Positions 58,358 to 64,000 of a stretch of 64,000 bases of DNA are shown in pieces. This stretch comes from Scolanthus callimorphus (lineage: Eukaryota > Cnidaria > Anthozoa > Actiniaria > Edwardsiidae). Position 1 is the first letter of the stretch; each line of letters starts with the position of its first letter. The notes below the pieces were generated by a model that was not told where the DNA came from, made no database searches, and saw only the letters and a program-made list of their open reading frames with translations. The DNA lies in contig CM066915.1 in assembly GCA_033964015.1 (NCBI GenBank), positions 10,315,573-10,379,572 of the forward strand. The letters are read 5' to 3'. A program made the translations under genes and the position numbers.

Positions 58358-59053
58358 GGTTACTGAGAACCTTCGCGCACGTTGTTCGGAAAAAAAATCA
58401 TACACGTCCTTAGTTTAATCAAAATATGACAACCTATATATCGTTGGAAAGCTTATGGAATTGACTAGCGGGCTATGGCAAAAAGAAATCACTTATCGAT
58501 ACCCGTAATTTTTCTTAAAGCATTGATTAAATATTTTGGTGTGCTATTTTCACGAGCTAACGCTGTCGAACTGCTGGACCATGACTCCCAAGTAACATAT
58601 TGTTTTAATCCTTAAAGGTGTTCCTCAAAAACCGTGTCTGCGATTTTTTAAATTTTGTTTACTTCAAAAGTTATGAATTTTTTTAAATTTTTAGAGCGTG
58701 AAAATTCTACAAAATTTGACCTTCCAAATTTAAAAGTTCGATAACTTTTGAACAAAGCAAAATTTTAAAAAACGCAGACACGGTTTTTGAGAAACACCCT
58801 TAAGGGTTGAAACAATGTGTTACTTGGGAGTCGAGGTGGAGCAGTTCGACAGCGTTAGCTCTTGGAAATCTCACACCCGAATTTTTAGTAAAACCTTTAA
58901 AAATTTCTAATTATGAAAAATTATTTCTTTTTGCCATAGTTCGCTAGTCCATTCTATAAGCTTTCCAACGATATATAGGTTGATATGTTTTGGTTAAACT
59001 AAGGACGTGTATGATTTTTTTTCCGAACACGTGCGCGAAGGTACTCAGTAACC
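58358..59053. mobile_element. 696-bp TTAA MITE inside BEL gag
   Basis: Ends GGTTACTGAG ... CTCAGTAACC, with TTAA on both sides (58354-58357, 59054-59057). Nearly the whole element is inverted arms ('cgaaaaaaaatcatacac'-like, 'cctatatatcgttggaaagc', 'aaaaaccgtgtctgcg'). The TTAA target again points to piggyBac-type mobilisation, but the ends differ from the 8739-11580 element. Confidence 0.85.
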
Positions 59054-60940
59054 TTAAAGCATAATCTATTTGACAGGACTACTTTGTGTCTCTCTCCACT
59101 GTTAAGTTCTTTAAACTGTTCACACTTCCACAGTCCATGGGATCCCGTACAAACAACACATTTCCAGCTTACATTTTCACGTCCCCTTGCATGTTCGTAA
59201 TTTTGGGGTGGGGTCACTCCCGTCGCCATGCTAGCTCTAGGGTTTGGTTTTTTACACTGTCATTTACTTTCCTCCCCTTCTGTGAACTAGCTGTCACAAG
59301 ATCTTCTCCAAATTCATTATTCACAAGTCGAGCCCTTTCCTTGACAAACTTTAAAAAATCTGAAAATTTGGGCCTTGCCCCTGATTCTATAATCCTTCCT
59401 GCACATTCAGTCCACTTCCCTTTCATAAAATATGGCAGTTTACCGCTCAGTTCCCTAAGGGTGCTTGTGTGGTTCAATTCGCTAACATAATCTATTCCCA
59501 TACCAGACAATGTGCGGTATGCTACTTCCAGGTGCCTAGAAAACTCCAGTAATGATTGCCCTCCTCCATTCCGCAACGGGGGGAGTTCTTGTAACCTTTT
59601 CAAGTGTGCCTTAGCGATAATATGTGGAAGGCCAAAGTTTTCTTTTAGAGTGTTCTTTGCTGCCTCATAACCCTCCGAAGTGGGCAAGTTCACACAACTT
59701 TCAATCGCATCCCGCGCCTTGCCTGTGCAGTGCTGTATTAGATACTGTAATCTCCTAGAATTTTCGGTGTTCAGACTCTCTAAGCAAGTCTCAAAGTTAT
59801 GCATAAATGAAACAAAGTTTATGGGATTGCCATCAAAGCGCATATATTCAATCTTTGGGGTATTCATTACCTGAGAAAGTACCTTGGCCACATGCTCTCC
59901 ACTATTAATTACTACATTGTTGTTGTTAGTAGGTAATCGGGAATCAGACAAATTCAACCCAGCTCTGTCTTCCTGAGTTTCACTGTTAACCTTGCTTTCG
60001 TCACCATTCCGCACATGGCCTTTGATATCCTGAACCACCCTCTCACTTTCATGACTCTCGTTAACTATTAGTTCAGATGATAAACAAGCATGCCCATAGG
60101 ATTCAATCGATTCCGCATTACGGGGTACACCCTCATTTTTTACTGTACAAAGTTCCAAGACAGGTTCCTCTTTCACAATAACTTCCTCTTTTACCCCTTC
60201 ACTAGGGTTTGCTCTCACATTTTCCATAGGCACATGCTGTTCAAATTCATTTTGAGATAAATACTTCTTTCCCTGATCTTTTGTCAGCTCTTCCCTTTCC
60301 TTCTTATAAATTCTGTAACTAGCCTGAGCCTTTTCATATTTCACTTCTGCTTCCAAAAGTTCATCAGCATACTTTAAATCATTAAATTTACTTGCAATCT
60401 GTTGTCTCTTTCGTAAATGTTCCAGGTCCAGCTTACTTAATGCTGCTCTCTCCTCTAAGGCAGCAACACTTTTAACACCTGAACTTGAACTACGTCTACT
60501 AGATACATGGGACCTAGTTTCCCTATCACTCACCCTTGACTTTGCACGTTTCTCAGAGACTTGAGATCCACTTTCCATATCATGTTCCTCAATAGCAGAA
60601 TACAGTTCTAGTTTCAGTGTGAGTTCTATGTCATAAACTCTTTTAATCTCCATCTTTTCCTCACCTTCCTCCATTAGATCCAGGAGATCGCAGTGCAAAC
60701 GCACAAACTTTACCCATGTTTCATGATAAGACTGAAGTTTACGTCCAACTTCAGACAGTTCCCTTCGTGTATTAGTTCGTCAATTTCCCCACGAAACTTC
60801 CTTAAACAACCGAGACAACCAGCTCTCGAACGCTTTATTCGAATAATCCTCTCTGCCACATCTTCTTCTTGATTCCGACGTGTGTTATAACTCCTAGACC
60901 GAGCTCCAGTGATCCTCGCAGGACCTGACGCAGTAGACAT
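59054..60940 (-). pseudogene. BEL/Pao Gag
   Basis: ATG at 60940 starts a basic segment (CLGCLRKFRGEIDELI). The frame shifts near 60707, and the main frame runs to 59214: Ser/Arg-rich, a long coiled coil (about 60480-60250), an acidic stretch, then the DUF1759-type domain (YMRFDGNPINFVSFMHNFE, LIQHCTGKARDAIESC). A further shift near 59225 leads to WKCVVCTGSHGLWKCEQF, a first knuckle, and to LCFK at 59058, where the MITE cuts a second knuckle between its two Cys pairs. Confidence 0.85.
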
Positions 60941-61020
60941 GCTTGTGAAATCTTATCGATTCTCTGACGGTTGTTGACATCAAATTACACTCCAAATCCA
61001 GTAAAGTTCAGCTCAAATCC

Positions 61021-61110
61021 TTCGTTAATTCCAATAACGAGCTTAAATCCTTCGTTAATTCCAATAACGAGCTTAAATCCTTTGTTAATTCCAATAACGA
61101 GCTCGGAAAC
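61021..61110. repeat. Three 30-bp repeats in the BEL leader
   Basis: 'ttcgttaattccaataacga' followed by 'gcttaaatcc' occurs three times in a row, the last copy altered at both ends. It lies directly between the 5' LTR and gag, where the primer-binding site should be. Confidence 0.9.
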
Positions 61111-61448
61111 TGTCACCAACACAGACCACGGCCGATCTGTGGGTGCGAACCGCGAGGGTATTTACAAGACACCAGGCGTTGAGTTTCGTAACGACAACAT
61201 CATTTATTACAACTCCTTAACACACTGTTCTACCAATCCTTGACAGCGGTTTCCTGTGGCATATAAAGGCATATAAATCTAAGCAGTGTTAATCCTAACA
61301 ACAATGTTAACTCGACAAAAGGTCATTCCTTACCGAGCTGTTTGCGTTCCACAAAACTCGCCGCCATCTTCCTTTCATACCCCAAGGTGCGCGCGCAGTG
61401 GCACGCGCCATGTCACGTGCCACAGGTATCCCGCAGTCGGGCGCCACA
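61111..61448 (-). repeat. BEL/Pao 5' LTR
   Basis: 338 bases, TG...CA, nearly identical to 55372-55708. The plus-strand 'tatcccgcagtcgggcgcc' end corresponds to the LTR start of the minus-strand element. Confidence 0.85.
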
Positions 61449-61898
61449 TGGTTGGAGCTGATGAAAATCACCTGATGCTACAATCTGCATACTGCCAGAT
61501 ATTTTGTCAGTTTTGCGAAGGGAACGAGCTATATATTCCAGGGTATCGAAGGTTGCGGCGCTCATCATGGACACCTCGTCGACTACTAAAATATCAGTTT
61601 CCCGCAATCTTTTTACGCTTTCTTCTCCTTGACTAACAACGTTCAGCAAGGTTTCGGGAGACCCTCTGCCACATTTTATACCGGCAAAAGAGTGAAGGGT
61701 AGTTGGCTGTAACTGCTGTGGGAGGTTCTTATTCCTGTTGTACATGTCACAGCAATACTTCTTCCCGAAGATTGTCCCAATCGACATAACGCCTCTACCA
61801 ACGTGGAACTCTTACCGACTCCGGCTTCTCCTGTCAGAAAAACATTATGGCCTTCCACGATTAGGTCGATAGCTTTGTTTTGATCGTCTGTTTTGAGC
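61449..61898 (-). pseudogene. PIF1-like helicase, N-terminal ATPase fragment
   Basis: A possible acceptor CCTACAG precedes LKTDDQNKAIDLIVEG. Walker A is FLTGEAGVGKSST. After a one-base shift near 61730, TTLHSFAGIKCG follows. Walker B is ILVVDEVSMMSAATFD, and motif III IVASGDFHQLQP ends exactly at the BEL insertion. PIF1 helicases unwind DNA 5' to 3' and occur both as host genes and within Helitrons; no Rep domain is visible, so I cannot tell which this was. Together with 54990-55371 it is one gene split by the insertion and also frameshifted. Confidence 0.8.
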
Positions 61899-61969
61899 CT
61901 GTAGGTTTCAGGAAAATGGGCTATAAATAATATGGAAGGAATGAAAGAGTACGAACAGCTTTTCAAGAA

Positions 61970-62860
61970 AAGTTAGATATAAATAGCGTAAAATGTCCAT
62001 GCCTTTACAATTATTTTGCCGCATAGTCGTTTTTTCTTTCATAAGTTGTTGTTGCGGGCGTTCTTACTATTACTTTTTTTTAATAAAAAGGATTTTTCTA
62101 TTGCTGAGGTTTTGCAGACGTTGCAATAATTCTTGCACAATACAAGACTTAATTTGGTAACATTTTGTTAAATGCAAAACACGGCACCGATTTCATAATT
62201 TAATTTTTAAGAATATGAAAATGCTCCACATCCTAATCGAAAATCAAGACACGAATGAGCCTGAGTTCGTATTTTGCATTTTATATTTTGTATTTCATGA
62301 AAATTCAAATAACGATTTTACCAGCCAGAGTATTATTCCTTACGAGCTGAGCGCATTTGAAATTGTCGTCTCCTCAATTCGTCTTATTTGCGCAAATGTT
62401 TTGTTTGTTCCTCTTTGGTTTCAACTGACCGAATAAAACTGAGATAAATCTAGGTAAATTTGAATTTCCAAATAGGCTTTGCAAATTACTTACATAGTTA
62501 AAACACTTTTAGAATGTAGTTCTTGAATTGACCGCTTTGCCTTTGATGTGTACTGCGTGACAATGCAATAAACACTAAGATTATTATTTGAATATTTGAT
62601 AGAAAAATTTCCATTGAAATTACTTATTAAGTTGAATTTGCATCTAATTTGGCAGTAGTTTGGCAATTCACTTCCGTTTCCGTCGCCCCCAACTGTAGGC
62701 ATAACCTGTACGAAAACCCGGCTGTTTGAATATATATTTTCTGTTCGCTTCCAAATTATTTTTTGAAAACTACAAATAAGCATGTTGTAGATTAGTCCTT
62801 CCGCTGTATGTCCATCGAAGTTTCGTTCCCTAAAAGTATTCGGTTGATTTACTATGAGTG
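61970..62860. other. Intergenic, no gene recognised
   Basis: A/T-rich with short frames only. 62680-62717 is the inverse of 41779-41813. Confidence 0.3.
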
Positions 62861-62869
62861 TTTTCGCTA

Positions 62870-62993
62870 AGCTGCCCGATTCGAGTTCCCTCCTCTGTGG
62901 TCCAGCCGGACAGAGGAAATTTTCTTCCTGTTCGAGTCGTGATTAAGACAAGTTCATATTGTGGGTTGAACTTAGTTCTAATGTGTTTCCTTA

Positions 62994-63024
<31 letters not shown>

Positions 63025-63160
63025 CTTTCCTTCTACCCCTGTTCAAGGTGGACGCTAAAGAACCCATTGCACTCTTCGTAAGAGTAGGGGATTGTCTCCT
63101 GGTGCAATGGTCTGGCTCTCGGAGGCATATATACTGTTAAACTCGTGTAATGTTTATTAA
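62870..63160 (+). repeat. Dispersed retroelement tail (LINE or SINE 3' region)
   Basis: 'ttcggatgagacaataaacc', 'ggtggacgctaaagaaccc' and 'gagtaggggattgtctcc' resemble a tail shared by many invertebrate non-LTR elements and SINEs, as I remember it. No coding sequence remains. Confidence 0.45.
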
Positions 63161-63908
63161 ATAAAATGACTTCCATCATTTACAGCTTTGAAATGTTCAG
63201 CTTTGAAATCTACCCCCTTGAGTACCCTGTGGTCAAGTGAACTATTTAATGTGATTCCAACAAAACGAATAGCGTTTTTCAGAAATATTTTAACTCGCTC
63301 GCGTCGTGTCAAAAATGGTCCGATATTTTTGAGCTCTGGATATGCTAAACCTCGACTATTGGTGCTTTAAACTAATTGTGCGAATTTATTTTTAAGAGCC
63401 GCATTTGCTTATGCGAGCCGATATTCTTACAGTGGTATGTTTACAAAAGTCCCTCCTGTGTGAAACACTTCGCGCGTTTTTTTCTGAAACTTGGGGTCAT
63501 TCGACCTTCGTTCTTTTGTCATTCAAGTTTGAAAAAAATTGTACGAGCTTAAATTACGGTACAAGGTAGAGCCAAAAAATGACCATGAAAGTGGAGAAAC
63601 ATCAATGTGCTCTTATTAGACTGCCGATATCAATTCGATTTATACGATTTACAAACTCAGCAATCCACTATTCCTCCTGAGTTTAAGTTAAAAATTTCAT
63701 AGCCGTAGCTTTAAAGACAGTTTCGCGATTGCCATTTATTCCGAAGCAGATAAACGGTGGAAAAGTTATAAAATTAAAGACAAAACAAATTGCTTTATTT
63801 CTTGAACGTACACGCACAATATAAGACACGAGTACTTGCTCCATTTAGTTTAGTCCCTTCTTGATAAAGTAGGCTAGATAGTTTATCTCGATCGGCCCTA
63901 GTTTTAAA
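63161..63908. other. Intergenic, no feature recognised
   Basis: Only short frames; could include the promoter of the possible gene starting at 63909, but no TATA or other site stands out. Confidence 0.3.
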
Positions 63909-64000
63909 ATGACAGACGAGATTTCCGAAACGGTGATCAACTTGCTGAAAAAGAACCACAATACTTCTGCCGGATTACACTCGGTTTCCTGTCGTTTTTC
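63909..64000 (+). CDS. Possible first exon of a host gene, cut by the window edge
   Basis: ATG at 63909 in an 'aaaatgac' context opens a frame without stop to the window end (30 codons): MTDEISETVINLLKKNHNTS and onward. An acidic/amphipathic helical start with normal composition and no repeat character. Too short to identify. Confidence 0.3.
   Translation, partial: MTDEISETVINLLKKNHNTSAGLHSVSCRF

Larger units (their letters stand above)
55372..61448 (-). mobile_element. BEL/Pao LTR retrotransposon, defective
   Basis: LTRs of about 337 bases lie at 55372-55708 and 61111-61448. On the minus strand the order is gag with two knuckles, aspartic protease and RT, then a shortened RNase H region. 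The flanks tggtg (55367-55371) and tggtt (61449-61453) form a 5-bp duplication with one mismatch, and the host PIF1 frame resumes across it. The integrase core is absent: only about 140 bases separate the last frame from the 3' LTR. A MITE splits gag. The two LTRs differ at only a few bases. Confidence 0.85.

Overview
The window looks like repeat-rich nuclear DNA of a cnidarian, most likely an anthozoan (stony coral or sea anemone). I infer this from the mix of elements: an intron-bearing PAT/DIRS-like element, a Penelope-like element with a GIY-YIG domain, BEL/Pao and Ty3/gypsy elements, an L2/CR1-type LINE, a multi-exon P-element/THAP9-type transposase gene, a DNA-virus-like capsid gene, and many foldback MITEs. 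There are splice sites, poly(A) tails and target-site duplications, and no operons. Nothing here fixes the species.

Layout. 1-979: minus-strand virus-like genes (capsid-type protein running off the edge, plus a small basic protein with an internal stop). 2.69-11.76 kb: a 92-bp satellite array split by two insertions. These are a PAT/DIRS-type retrotransposon (2985-8471) with split direct repeats and a minisatellite-filled intron in gag, and a TTAA-flanked foldback element (8739-11580) that itself carries a MITE with 8-bp target duplications. 11.8-20.6 kb: mostly non-coding, with several foldbacks, including a 1.46-kb one (18071-19528) with 9-bp duplications and CRE-like/E-box arrays.

20648-32934: the highlight, a 12.3-kb LTR retrotransposon. 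It has gag with a zinc knuckle, protease, RT, RNase H, integrase with a C-terminal chromodomain, an envelope-like ORF (broken), and a further intact ORF (30132-30833). That ORF encodes a RING-type finger, a proline-rich middle and an acidic tail containing a SUMO-interaction-like motif. Its 3' LTR carries a MITE filled with a minisatellite. The LTRs are nearly identical although gag-pol-env is broken several times.

32.9-42.2 kb: non-coding and repeat-derived. 42.3-49.1 kb: exons of a P-element/THAP9-like transposase gene, now a pseudogene, with an antisense LINE in one intron. 52.1-54.6 kb: a decayed Penelope-like element whose RT active site reads YIND. 55.1-61.9 kb: a PIF1-type helicase gene cut in two by a 6.1-kb BEL/Pao element, which is in turn interrupted by a 0.7-kb TTAA MITE inside a Gag zinc knuckle. 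The last 92 bases may begin a host gene.

No complete host gene is evident. The window is best read as layered transposon history, with insertion order readable from nesting: satellite > PAT and TTAA foldback > MITE; PIF1 > BEL > MITE; LTR element > minisatellite MITE.
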